Program-made: the position numbers and the translations under genes
Notes under the pieces: model-generated
Database searches by the model: none
Told to the model about the DNA's origin: nothing
What the model saw: only the letters and a program-made list of their open reading frames with translations
Assembly: GCF_905475395.1 (NCBI RefSeq)
Contig: NC_058340.1
Span: forward strand, 74,812,181 to 74,876,180
Source: Chrysoperla carnea
Taxonomy: Eukaryota > Arthropoda > Insecta > Neuroptera > Chrysopidae
Direction: 5' to 3'
DNA length: 64,000 nt
Part shown: in pieces, positions 9,718 through 20,991 of the stretch
How positions within the stretch are numbered: position 1 is the first letter of the stretch
Layout: each line of letters starts with the position of its first letter

Positions 9718-12700
9718 ATGTCTTTTACAAGTACAGTAACTACAAATGATTTTAATAAAATCTGTAGAACATGTTTAGAATTTAAAGATGATATGGACTC
9801 AATATATGATAATGATACATTTACATTATTTACAATATTTAAAATTAAGGTAAATAATATTATGTTTGTACATTTTTATTATTAATTATTAATATTTGGA
9901 ATGAGTATAATAGATTCATAAATCAAAGGGCTATTCATAATATTTACATGTACTGAATTACACTCTTACATTTGTTTACATTAGTTTGGCTATATACTAT
10001 GGATTTCAATAAAACTTTAGAAATACATTTTTTGATTAACAAAGTTTCCAAAAATTGTTAGGTCCTTGGGCTTTTTATTATTATTTTATCGTTCAAAGTT
10101 GGCTGAAAAAATGATTAATTATATAGGTTATCCTTTTCAATTGGATATTTCTATATCAAAAAATCTACAGAGTGGGATAAAAAAACTAAAAACTATCTAA
10201 AATATTTAGACAATCTTGTAGTTTATAATAACTCCATAAAAATATAAGGTTGAGGATGATATAACAACAAAATTTTAATTTAATTATGAGTTCATCGAAG
10301 GTCCATCATTAGATGAACGGAGACGACTATAGTTAGAGTATTGAAATTGAAGAGAAATATCTATACTATCAAATTTATAAGCATCACTTGCACACAATAT
10401 ATTATATATTTTTGTAGTTGCGTGGTATTGTAAAGCTAAAAATAACTCATTATTTGACTACAAAGCATGTATTTGGTTTATATGTATGAACCGTGCAATA
10501 AACCAATACTTTTTTACAAGACTGTAGGGAAACAAACATCTTAATTAATACGATTTTAATTAATTATTCTAGATAAATGAAAATAATGAATTACCGTCAC
10601 AAATTTGTAATGATTGTATTTTTAAAACTTACCAAACAATTAATTTTAAAAAACAGTGTGAACGATCCGAACAATATTTATTAGAATTATTAAATGAACA
10701 GACCAACGATGATAAAAAATGGTTTAAAAATACAACAACAGACAAAGATAACACTATTGAAAATATATCAATAAAAAATGAAAAAGAAAATAAACTTGAT
10801 ATCAAAGATGAGCCACATCAACTTAAGGATAATGACGATGACGATGTGATAAGTGATAATGATAATATATTTAGTGATGCTGATGATAATAACAGTAGTT
10901 CGGAAAATGATGATTTAGATGATGATGATGATTTTAAACAAGAAATAACCACAGATGCTGATGGTAAAATAATTCAAACTGAATCGAACAGTGCTAGTAG
11001 AACAAGGAAGTCACGTATTGAATGGTTAATGACTTTAGGATCCGATAAATGTGATATCAATAAATTATTATGTAACATATGTTTAAAAAAATTAGGCACG
11101 AAAAGTTCATTAGCTAGACACATGGAAACGCATGATACAAATCGGAAAATATATGCAACTTGTAATGTTTGTAATAAAGGATTTCATGAAAAAGGGAATT
11201 ATGTGAGGCACATGATTAAACATGAAAAAGAACCTAAGTAAGTTATTCATTTGTTTTAATAGGTGGAGGAGCAGGCGTAGTATATACTGCACGTATGTGC
11301 TAAATTCCGAGGCCAGGACTCCTCATTCTTGAAACGTATTAGAGTTAGGCCAATTTTGATCACAAATTTGAAAAGTATGACCCAAATTTAGTCGGATTAC
11401 ATACTTGGTTTATCAAAATTGGATAAAATTTGGATGTGATAGAGCAAAATTAAATTTTTTGGATTCTGATGACGTCATAAAGTTAAAAAATTCGATTTTT
11501 TTGATAACACAGGCAAATTTGGTCCGAGCTTATTGGAATTTTTTTTAAAACCCACTAATTTTGGGTCATTCTTTTCAGCTGTGATATCAGTTTTTTGCTG
11601 GCTATCATTTATGTGCTTCATTCCGGGACCAGGACTCCACATTTTTGAAACCTATTACAGCTAGGTTAATTTTGATCACAAATTTGAAAAGAATGACCCA
11701 AATTTAGTAGGATTACATACTTAGTTTATCTATATAATTAGATATATGTCTCCGATTTCATGTTTATTCTCGAAGCCGAGGATGATAAACATGAGATCTG
11801 AGATATTCTTTAATGGCTGCCGTGGTGTGTACTATTTTTCTACTACGGGGACGGAAAACAGCATCTTCATTTAGCGCAGCGGGCGAAAGTTGATAGTTTC
11901 CGCTCGGAGGGGAGAAAAATAATTTTTACGCTGGCTGTTATAAATATTACGCTTGAACCCTATACTGCATACAGAATATTTAAACAATTAATTAATGATT
12001 TGCTTGTTGTTTTTTTTGTTCTAGACATAAATGTGAACATTGCTCGAAAAAGTTTTATGAATTAAGTTTATTAGGTAAACATTTACAAAAGAATCATGCA
12101 GTTAATCCAATTGAATGTGATGAATGCAATAAAAAGTTTTATTTACAAGAGCAATATGATTTTCATATGAAGATCCATAAACAAGATTATGAACATATTT
12201 GTAAATATTGTAATAAAGGTTATTTCTTGTTACATCGTTTACAAGAACATCTGTTAACGCATGAACGTACATATTTATGTACGATATGTAATAAAACGTA
12301 TAAGAATCATACGTCATTAAATAAACATAACTTTAGATATCATAAAACTGTACAGGAGCCACAAGTATGTCAGATATGTGGCAAAAGTGTTCTACAAATT
12401 AAGGTAAATCAATTTAAATTATATACATCTTTTATCAGGCGAGCGAAGCGAGCCTCTACTAGGTTAAAATGTAACTTTTTGGGGGTAAACTTTACAAAAA
12501 AAATACAAAAGATTTAGACATGAAATGAAATGTTATAGTTCCATATTTATGTCTAGATGTGTTATCAATCATTATTTTTAGAAAAAATTATTACAGGGTG
12601 GACCATTTTAATGTATAATATCTAAAAGCTAATTTTGTAGAATTTGAAAAAGTTGTAGAATTTGATGGGGGGACAACATATTCTGACGTAAGATTGAACT

Positions 12701-13401
12701 TAGTTCTCTGGGTAGCTTTAATTGTTAATTTAGATCAAAGGTCCCCAAACTTTTTTTGTCTTGTAGATCGCTTGTCATGGTTTTGTATGAACTCCTCGTT
12801 AACTAATGTTACATTTTTGAAAATTTATTAACTTCAAATTAGCCTTAATAGATTTAAATGGTTCTGTGTGTGTTGATTGTTAATAAATTTGATTTAAATA
12901 TTATTGTTGCAGGCTCACATGTTAATACATAACGGTGCACGGATGTTTGAATGTGTCGAATGTGAAAAATCATTCTTCTATCGGAGCGATTTGGTAGCAC
13001 ATTGTAAACGTAAACATCGTAAATCAGATGAACCACCACCGTTACTACCATATTTATGTAATATTTGTGGTAAACGTAAGTTATCGAATGCAGCATTAAA
13101 ACAACATATCATTCATGCACACACAACAGAGAAAACGTTAAAATGTACGTTGTGTGATAAATATTTTAAAACGGATAATGCGTTAAAAGGTCATATTCGA
13201 TATATACATAAAGATGTTAGAAATTATAAATGTACGATTTGTACGAAATCATTTTATACGAATGCTATATTACGGAATCATATGCGAACGCATACGGGCG
13301 AACGACCGTTTCAATGTCATATATGTGCTAGAGCATTTGGTAAAAATAGTACGTTAAAGACACACATGAAAATACATAGAGCTGCTGATTTAGACAATTA
13401 A
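9718..13401 (+). CDS. ZAD-C2H2 zinc-finger protein B
   Basis: Four exons (9718-9849, 10573-11237, 12025-12403, 12913-13401) give 554 codons with the same intron phases (0, 2, 0) as gene A. The ZAD begins MSFTSTVTTNDFNKICRTC and is completed by PSQICNDC in exon 2. An Asp-rich acidic linker leads to about 12 C2H2 fingers: two in exon 2, five in exon 3, five in exon 4. The last two are joined by THTGERPFQC. The fifth finger of exon 3 is short and continues across the intron (CQICGKSVLQIK, then AHMLIH). By family it is a nuclear sequence-specific DNA-binding protein that dimerises through ZAD; its target is unknown. Exon 4 resembles gene C more than gene A, while the first part of exon 2 is almost identical to gene A. 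Confidence 0.92.
9995..10555 (+). mobile_element. Intron-1 repeat, gene B copy
   Basis: AT-rich dispersed repeat of about 560 bp. It starts near ATACTATGGATTTCAATAAA, contains CTTTTTATTATTATTTTATC and CAATTGGATATTTCTATATC, and ends near TACAAGACTGTAGG. Four copies were seen in the window (8320-8600 inverted, this one, 47108-47425 inverted and truncated, 50395-50955). It is non-coding and unclassified. Confidence 0.7.
11286..11735 (+). repeat. 320-bp satellite-like repeat (gene B intron 2)
   Basis: About 1.4 units. The segment ATTTGAAAAGTATGACCCAA and a near-identical second pass with GAATGACCC flank a complete centre containing GATGACGTCATAAAG. Same family as 5092-6335 and 58685-59775. Confidence 0.7.
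12432..12596 (+). mobile_element. CTCTACTAGG repeat, copy 1 (gene B intron 3)
   Basis: About 160 bp beginning GGCGAGCGAAGCGAGCCTC, then TACTAGGTTAAAATGTAAC. It is almost identical to 55860-56017. The TCTCTACTA-like start resembles a Helitron 5' end, but no 3' end was linked to it. Confidence 0.55.
12597..12735 (+). repeat. TACAGGGTGGACCATTTTAAT repeat fragment
   Basis: Begins ACAGGGTGGACCATTTTAA and includes TTTGATGGGGGGA and TAGTTCTCTGGGTAGC. It is related to 53808-53945 and, at its end, to 48739-48938 and 61558-61605. Its position directly after the previous element in intron 3 suggests nested or adjacent insertions. Confidence 0.5.
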
Positions 13402-13572
13402 TTCATTTAATGAGTCAGGCTTTGGTGTTTTGTATTAGAATATCCTGTGTTTTGACATAAGAAAGTAAGAACATCGTGAAACAGACGTTTATTGATCGCC
13501 TAGAATTTAGGGATGGCGTGAAATTCGTGGGATATTTATCCAAAATTTTAGTAATTTAGATATTATTTTCAA

Positions 13573-14154
13573 TAGGGAATATTCATGAAACTTAAATTTA
13601 GTTCAAATATTTTTCTTCCGTAACTTTAATGACTTTACATTTCAACTAAACCATTATTTTAGTAATTAATATCTTTTTAATTACTTAAAATTAATTAATA
13701 AAAGTACAAATTCAGTGAGGACATTTAAAAATTTCTAAAACGGAAATTAAAATTTTTAAACGGACGTGACATCATAGTACGGGCTTGTCAAATTTGTTGA
13801 CATACTGTATGATATTAATTACTTACATTTTATTTGGTATTTCATTAAACTATATTATTCTACGGATTTTTATTAGAAAACTTAATAATAACGAGTGTAA
13901 ATTCTATGTTGTAAATTCATTTTTTTAAGTGTAAATTATACATTGAACTGTCACTAATTGACAGATCACGTACTTATACGTCATCAACAGAGAGCGCCAA
14001 AAAACTGCGTTTAAATATCTCAAAATTATAATGTATTTTAAATATTTGTTTACACTTAAATACACCATTTTTAAGCAGTATTTATATTTTTTACTTTGTT
14101 ATAACGGTGTAAACAATGAATTAAAAATATCAAAAAAGACATGAATATTCCCTA
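13573..14154 (+). mobile_element. TAGGGAATATTCATG inverted-repeat transposon, copy 1
   Basis: 582-bp element with perfect terminal repeats (TA)GGGAATATTCATG and CATGAATATTCCC(TA), downstream of gene B. The TA at each edge fits a TA target duplication, as in Tc1/mariner-type MITEs. A second full copy lies inverted at 14908-15484 and a half copy at 40467-40702. No transposase is present. Confidence 0.75.
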
Positions 14155-14689
14155 TTAGCACTATTTTTAGCGGGCGCTAACTTTAGCTGAATGCAGCCAA
14201 TGTATTAATCAAAGAGAATAAAATAGAGGTGAAATTATGTTTTGAATAATATGATTTCTTTGATTTTAATTATGAGTTTTTTGTACAAAAATTTTTTATA
14301 CTCAATAAAACATAGTACTTAATTTGTATAAATAAAGCTTTACTTTTTATAAATCCCTAAAATTAAAAAACTTGTTGTTTTTATACTTCTGTAAACAACT
14401 TTTAGAAAATATTGATTTTTGAATTAATTAAAAGCATATAAGCATTTGAATTAGTCATTTGTGCAATAAAATCAATGAAATATTGATATTTAATTAATTT
14501 ATAATTAAATCTCATAAATATATTATATTTTAATTTATTAAAATCGATTAATTTAAAAAAAGTACCACAGTAATAGTAAATATATTGTAGTGGAGTATTC
14601 TACTTGTCATGTAAATTAAAAAATATTATATAGTGGAATGAAAGGAGTGAGCTTCATTAATTAAGTAAATAAATAACAAAAATTAAAAA
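14155..14689. other. Spacer before ZAD gene C
   Basis: AT-rich spacer of about 535 bp that should contain the promoter and 5' UTR of gene C. No gene or distinct repeat was recognised. Confidence 0.4.
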
Positions 14690-17600
14690 ATGATAACAAA
14701 ATCAGATTTTGATAAAATATGTAGAATATGTTTAGAATTAAAGAAATTAAATGAAATGAATCAATTTACAATTGATATTAAATCTATGCTACAATTTTGT
14801 ACAACTATACAGGTACGTATTTATTAATAAATTAAAGTCATTAATTAACAATTAAAAAAAAAGGATCTAATGTTAAAAATAAATGTTAAAACTTTAAACT
14901 TAAACAATAGGGAATATTCATGTATTTTTTTAAATATTTTTAATTCATTGTTTACACCGTTATAACAAAGTAAAAAATATAAATAATGCTTAAAAATGCT
15001 GTATTTAATTGTAAAAAAATATTTAAAATACATTATAATTTTGAGATATTTAAACGCAGTTTTTTGGCGCTCTCTGTTGATGAAGTATAAGTACGTGATC
15101 TGTCAATTGGTGACAGTTCAATGTATAATTCAAACTTTAAAAAATGAATTTACAACATAGAATTTACACTCGTTATAATTAAGTTTTCTAATAAAAAGCC
15201 GTAGAATAATATAATTTAATGAAATACCAAATAAAATGTAAGTAATTAATATCATACAGTAAGTATGTCAACAAATTTGACAAGCCCGTACTATGATGTC
15301 ACGTCCGTATAAAAATTTTAATTTCCGTTTTCGAAATTTTTAAATGCCCTCACTGAATTTGTACTTTTATTAATTATTTTTAAGTAATTAAAAATATATT
15401 AATTACTAAAATAATGGTTTAGTTGAAATGTCCAGTCATTAATGTTACGAAAGAACCAAATTTAAATTTCATGAATATTCCCTATTGTGAGATAGTTGAT
15501 AGAGTATTTTAATGAAAAATTGAACTATATTGTTAATTGAAATTTACGTGGAAAGATTTTCAATGGGAGGGGTTTTGACCCCCCAAAACCCCTGCCGTGC
15601 GCACAGGCCTGACTGTTCCGAATGGTAAACCTCTTATAATATTCATATTGTTTAATTTTTAGTTAAATAATAATTCATTATTACCATCACAAATATGTAA
15701 TTTATGTTTAATAAATATAAATAAATATTATGAATTTAAAAAACAATGTGAACATTCTGAACAATATTTATTACAATTATTATTAAATGATAACAACACA
15801 AATGATAATGATGATAAAACATGGTTTCAAAATATACAAATTAAATACGAACAACAACAACAACAAACTAATTTAAATCATAAAGATGAACAACAACAAG
15901 TACAAGATGATAAAAAAGATTTTAATATTTATGAAGGAGTTGGAGTGGGTGGTGGTGGAGCTGGGGAACCATCATCAACTAAACATGATAATAATGGTGA
16001 TGATGTTGTTGAAGATTTAAATGAATTGAATAATGATTATAATGATAATAATACAGATAATACAGATAGTAGTACAGATAGTAGTGATAATGGTGATAAT
16101 GATTTTAATGATCAAGAATTTGAACAAGAAACTGAAGAAACGTTATATGATAATAAAAATAATAAGTTATCGAAACGTGCTGAGCAAATACAATGGTTAG
16201 CACTTGCTTATAGACGAAAAAATAAACGAAAGAACGGGGATATTTTGATATTTTATGTAAGAACAGTGCTCTTCTGATCACGACAATTATTATTTAATAA
16301 AAAGAACTTCATCATTAAGGCTATATTTCTGCCTATTAGATTAGGATACCTGGCTCTCACCCAGGAGGCTCGGGTTCGATTCCCGGTACCGGAACCATTA
16401 TGTAAGAGCTTGTTCTTACAAATTAAAGCTGAAATGTGGAGAAAAAATAAGAACAACCATTTGATGTCTTTAAATCTCTCTCTGAGGGTGAGATGGTAGC
16501 CATGGATCTTGCATACGATCAATAAGAAACAAGAATCACCAGCCCGTTACAGTTTTTATAATTAGATTATTGAAAAGGGATTTTTGTCTTTTCATGTTTT
16601 TGAAAACTTGAAAAATCTACATAAAAGGCTGGAAAGTAGGGTTGTAGAAGTAGTACTGCTAAAAGATACTTCTATAAGATTAACTCAATTTACATATAAA
16701 CTCCCTACGCTTTAACACAATTTAATGAAAGTGTAGAGGTGTGGAACGTTATAAAAACTGCGAAAGATCATGTTTTGTGCTTTCTGGCCACGCAGAAAGC
16801 CAACTTCTCCGCCGGGATTTCTTCCAGGGTTGATGGATTCAAACATTCTAAACCTGACGGCCTGTTTGTTTCTGTAGATGCAAAAAATATGTATGGAGGT
16901 TTCGTCGTCCTCCATACAGACCCTACAAGTGAGGTTATCGGAGATACCCAATTTATAACAGTGGTAGTTCAATCGACGGTCTCCTGTCAAGAGTCAAAAG
17001 TGAGTTTCAGACGACTACGGTCGAATGGCCTAGCTGTGGCTATACACATTTTGACCTGTCGCATGCCCTGTGCAAAGTCGCTGCCATCAAGATGAGCTTC
17101 TCGTAGCCACTCCTTGATTCGGTAAATTACGAAGCATCTTGTTATGTAAATGACAGGCTCAGATGAAAGAGGCGTTTGAGACAACCTCTCTTGTACCAAC
17201 GAGTTCGCTGCTCATTCCCTTTAATACCAAAGTGGTCCGGTACCCAGGTCATTGATAGACTATCATCGATAGGACGCTTCAAGGGCCCGAAGAGCGACTT
17301 GACTATGTGAGAAGATGCTGATTTGTGTCCCACTGTAAACTTTTGTTCCCCAGATCTGGACACCTCGCTTATTAATCAAGAGGACTCGATTCTTTTATTG
17401 CAGGTCCTTAAAACCCAGCATCGGATAGATCTCCGGCCATTAATCCATCCGTTTACAGATATAACCCGGGCAGGGGTGAAAGACCATGATAATTCGACCT
17501 TAAAAGGGGGCAAGGGGCTGAAATGTTTCTTTATTGTTTTTTCCGTGATTATAGAGAGTAGGTTTTACATAAAATTCTAAAATATCGCTCTTTCATCACT

Positions 17601-20600
17601 AAATATATCCATTTTAAGTTTGATTTTTTTGTTGTAGGTTACAAACATTAAGTTCTGATAAATGTAATATTACAAAATTATTATGTTTAATTTGTAATAA
17701 AACGTTAGCTCACATCGGATCATTAGCCAGGCACATGGAAATACATGAAACAAATCGAAAATATGTAGCGGAATGTACACAATGTAACAAAGGATTCTAC
17801 GATCAAACGAATTATTTAAAACATTTAGAACGACATACGGGCCAAGTACAAAAGTAAGTTTTGCATTGTTAAAAAACAATAAGTTTGCAAGTGATGGGTG
17901 TTTATGCCAGGATTTCTTGCATACAAAACGCGTGTTTAGCCTCTAAACTATATATCTTTGAAGTTGGTGATGTGGTCTGTATGGCACGCATTCTCATGAA
18001 CACCTTGTTTTACACTCCGTTCATTGCGTGAAATTTTCACACAGAGATGTTCGCGACATGTTTTCTTAGGATCATTTTTAAATCGTGTATATACAGTGTG
18101 TCCCCGGATAGAGGTAACTATACTTGTAAATTTCCTTATTTTGCATTTTAAGAAAAAAAGTAATTCTTTATAAGAAGTTTTGCTTATTCTGAAAAGTATG
18201 TAGGAATATTTAAAACTTCTTAATAATGTACAGGGTAGCCAAAAATTTGGAATCACTATATATATTTTTAGTAAACTACCCTTCTTTTTTATAAGTTGGC
18301 GAAATGTTATAAAGAAAAGTAACTCGCAATTAAAAATTACGACTCTATACAAAATATCAAGAAGATCCGTGTACTTTAATTATAACATCATTTTTTATTT
18401 GAACAAAAGCTCTAATTATAAAAAAACGTAAGAAAGGAAATAATAATAAATCAATTAACATGTACTACTCGAGAGTGTAATTTTTGTGGAATAGTTTAGA
18501 AAATTAAAAAGAAAATTTATTTTCTCGGATAAACATTCACTAAGAATGGAATTGTTAAAGTTGAAAAGATCTTCTTGATATTTTGTATAGAGTCGTAATT
18601 GTTAATTTCGAGTAACTTTTCTTAGTAATATTTTATCAACTTTTAAAAACGAAGGGTAGTTTACCCAAATAAAAATAGTGATACCAAATTTTTGGCTACT
18701 CTATACATCATTTAGAAGTTTTAAATATTCCTACATACTTTTCATAATAAGCAAAACTTCTTATAACGAATGAATTTTTTTCTTAAAATGCAAAATAAGA
18801 AAATTTACAAGTATATAGTTACCTCTATCCGGGGACACACTGTATATACATGATTTAAAAAGAATCCTAAGAAAACGTGATTTTTTGGGAACGTCCTTAA
18901 GAGTGCATAAATGATTTGTATTTAATTTTGTAGACATAAATGCACACATTGTGATAAAGAATTTTATGAATTAAGTAAATTATCAACACATTTAAAGAAT
19001 ACACATAAATTATCATCCGAATATAAATGTAAAGAATGTAATAAAGAATACATATTAAAAGAACAATATACAACACATATACAAACAAAACATTATAATA
19101 TTAAACGATATAAATGTACAAAATGTCCAAAACAATATCATTTACAACATCGTTTACAAAAACATATTAAGAATACACATGAGAAAATTTATTTATGTCA
19201 AATATGTGATAAACAATATAAATCACATACATCGTTAAAGAATCATACCGATCGTTATCATCCGAAATCAATTGATAAACAATCGAATTTATTAAAAAAA
19301 TCATGTCATATTTGTGGTAAAATTGTTTTACATATGAAGGTAAACTAACTCTTAACTTATTTTTATCATTTAACCCGTCAGCACTGGCGTCAAACGTTCT
19401 GTAACACAGGTCTGCGACTAAAAAACTGCATAGGATTTTTTTACATTTTCTTATACATTTTGACCTTTCAAAAACAGGAAAACTTTTCAAAACATTCTAT
19501 CACATAGGTTTTCATAGATATTAGTAACAACAAAAATCTTAAAGTAGTAGTATTGTACAATAAAAATAAATTAGCTTCGCTTCCAATGGGTTATTCTGTG
19601 CATATGGAAGAAAACTAACTATAACAATTTGGCCATTACCCTGGAATATAATATCAAATATCAATGGACCATCAATGGATGGTTTGTGGGGACTTCAAAA
19701 TACTCACGATGCTTTTGGGTCAGCAGGCAGGCTATACTAAATTCTTATGCTTCTTATGCTTATGGGATAGTAGAGCCAGAAAACAGCACTGGACTAAAAG
19801 TGATTGGCCACCCCGAGAAACTTTAAAAACTGGGGAGAAAAATGTTATCAATACTACTTTGGTGCCGCCAACAAAATTATTGTTGGCACCTCTCCATATC
19901 AATTTGGGGTTGATCAAACAATTTGTAAAATCCCTGCAAGAGGGTGGAGACTGTTTTAAATATCTATGTACAAAATTCCCGAAGCTGTCAGAAGCCAAGT
20001 TGAAAGAGGGAATTTTCACTGGCCCCGACATAAGAAAGCTTTTAACTGACACCCTCTTTGTGGAAAGTATGATTGAGAAGGAAAAAGAATCTTGGGTATC
20101 GTTCAAGGATGTATTGCGAAAGTTTTTGGGAAATACTAAGGATCCTGACTACAAAACCATTGTTCAACTAGCAGCTTACGAAGCTCAAGGCTGCAAGATA
20201 AGCCTGAAGGTCCATTTTTTACACTCTCACATAGAATATTTTCCTGGGAACCTGGGAGCTTACCGTGAAGAACAGGAGGAGCGGTTTCACCAGGATGTCC
20301 GCGATATCGAGAGACGATACCAAGGAAGATGGGATCTCACTATTCTTGCAGGCTACTGTATAATTTTTAATTCGAACGGTTCACGCGAGTGTTGATGGGT
20401 TAATATATTATTTTTATATTTTTCATATTAAAATAATGTTTTAATGTTTTATGTTTAATGTTTTAGAGACATATGTTAGTACATAATGCTGCCCGTACAT
20501 TTCAATGTACAAAGTGTACAAAATCATTTTTATTCAACAGTGATTTAGTAGCACACATTAAACGTGTTCATGATGCTGCTAACAATCAAGATGGTGCATC

Positions 20601-20991
20601 GAATGCCACCCTTCTACCATATTTATGTAATATTTGTGGTAAACGTCGACAATCACAATCAGCGTTACAACAACACATTATTCATGCGCATACAACGGAG
20701 AAAACGAAATTATGCACAATATGTAATAAATATTATAAAACTGATTCAGCATTACATCGACATATTCGATTTTCACATAAGAATGATCGTCGTTTTAAGT
20801 GTACAGTGTGTACTAAAGTATTTTATACGAATGCTATGTTACGTATTCATATGCGTACTCACACCGGGGAACGTCCGTATCAATGTGTGATCTGTTCGAA
20901 ATCGTTTGTACAAAGTTGTACGTTAAAAACACACATGAAAGTGCATAAAGGAGCTGATGATCAACAATATCACACTAGTAACACCGCGTAA
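14690..20991 (+). CDS. ZAD-C2H2 zinc-finger protein C
   Basis: Five exons (14690-14812, 15663-16195, 17638-17853, 18934-19339, 20467-20991) give 600 codons. The ZAD has CRIC in exon 1 and PSQICNLC at the start of exon 2, then CEHSEQYLLQLL. A linker rich in Gln, Asn, Asp and Gly follows (including EQQQQQ and GVGVGGGGAG), then about 12 C2H2 fingers ending in THTGERPYQC and HMKVH. The short finger CHICGKIVLHMK-RHMLVH spans the last intron, as in A and B. The intron at 16196-17637 is absent from A and B and interrupts the conserved QWLQTLSSDKC block; it appears to come from a transposon insertion. If that intron is not removed, the frame ends after WLALAYRR... and the fingers are lost, so its splicing decides whether the gene works. 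Confidence 0.88.
14908..15484 (-). mobile_element. TAGGGAATATTCATG inverted-repeat transposon, copy 2 (gene C intron 1)
   Basis: 577-bp copy in the opposite orientation to 13573-14154, inside intron 1 of gene C, with the same ends and TA edges. The two copies, about 750 bp apart and inverted, could pair in a transcript. Confidence 0.75.
15560..15630 (+). repeat. GGGGTTTTGACCCCCC repeat end
   Basis: Locally GC-rich stretch in gene C intron 1 (GGAGGGGTTTTGACCCCCC followed by CCCTGCCGTGCGCACAGG). It stands out from the AT-rich surroundings and looks like the end of an inserted element of unknown class. Confidence 0.35.
16327..16393 (+). repeat. tRNA-Glu-like sequence (SINE head or tRNA pseudogene)
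   Basis: The anticodon arm CCTGGCTCTCACCCAGG (anticodon CTC) and the T arm CGGGTTCGATTCCCG match eukaryotic tRNA-Glu. The 5' acceptor strand does not pair with the 3' part (TACCGGA) and the D arm is degenerate, so a working tRNA is unlikely. It sits inside the transposon-derived intron. It may be the promoter head of a SINE, whose tail was not delimited. Confidence 0.6.
16700..17510 (-). mobile_element. Non-LTR retrotransposon (LINE) remnant, RNase H region
   Basis: Minus-strand translations show an RNase H-like piece (MTWVPDHFGIKGNEQ, compare the family motif WVPGHSGIxGNE) followed by TGDRRLNYHCYKLGI and [16 protein letters not shown]. The latter is the zinc-knuckle-like C-terminus found in I/R1/LOA/Jockey-type LINEs with RNase H. 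The reading frame changes several times and the reverse transcriptase region is absent, so this is a dead 3' fragment. A related fragment lies at 42620-43190 in cueball. Confidence 0.7.
18061..18875. mobile_element. Large foldback element with 310-bp arms (gene C intron 3)
   Basis: The left arm (18061-18365) and right arm (about 18560-18875) are reverse complements over about 310 bp. They share CAGTGTGTCCCCGGATAGAGG, TTGCATTTTAAGAAAAAAA and GACTCTATACAAAATATCAA. A spacer of about 195 bp separates them. There is no coding capacity. The CAGTGTGTCCCCGG terminus suggests a DNA transposon, but the superfamily is not assigned. Confidence 0.75.
19404..20395 (+). mobile_element. Element with ACACAGGTCTG end and conserved ORF remnant (gene C intron 4)
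   Basis: Begins ACACAGGTCTGCGAC and carries a protein-like region (about 19664-20380) with LHINLGLIKQFVKSL, FPKLSEAKLKEGIF, FLGNTKDPDYK, SHIEYFPGNLGAY and ERFHQDVRDIERRYQGRWD. Similar sequence recurs at 30538-31550 and 41139-41530, and proteins of this kind occur as multi-copy families in insects. The mobile-element class is not known to me. The copy is probably a broken relic and lies within an intron, so it is not part of the zinc-finger protein. Confidence 0.6.

Larger units (their letters stand above)
16196..17637 (+). other. Transposon-derived intron 2 of ZAD gene C
   Basis: The conserved TGG-TTA (Trp-Leu) codons of exon 2 are split by about 1.44 kb that is missing from both paralogues. 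The sequence GGTTA occurs at both borders (16195-16199 and 17637-17641), as expected of a 5-bp target duplication. Splicing between the two G residues of each copy (CAATG|GTTAGC ... TTGTAG|GTTAC) restores the uninterrupted codons in phase. The content is a tRNA-Glu-like stretch near 16327-16393 and LINE remnants on the minus strand at about 16700-17500. Use of this non-standard donor has not been shown. Confidence 0.7.

Noticed and set aside
16251-16262. Stronger donor GTAAGA at 16257 as the true end of gene C exon 2
   Set aside because: It would leave phase 0 and throw the reading frame out at the 17638 acceptor, whereas the weaker GTTAGC donor keeps the frame and restores the conserved block. 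Only RNA could settle it.
16327-16393. Functional tRNA-Glu(CTC) gene
   Set aside because: The acceptor stem does not pair and the D arm is degenerate, so it is listed as a tRNA-like repeat only.
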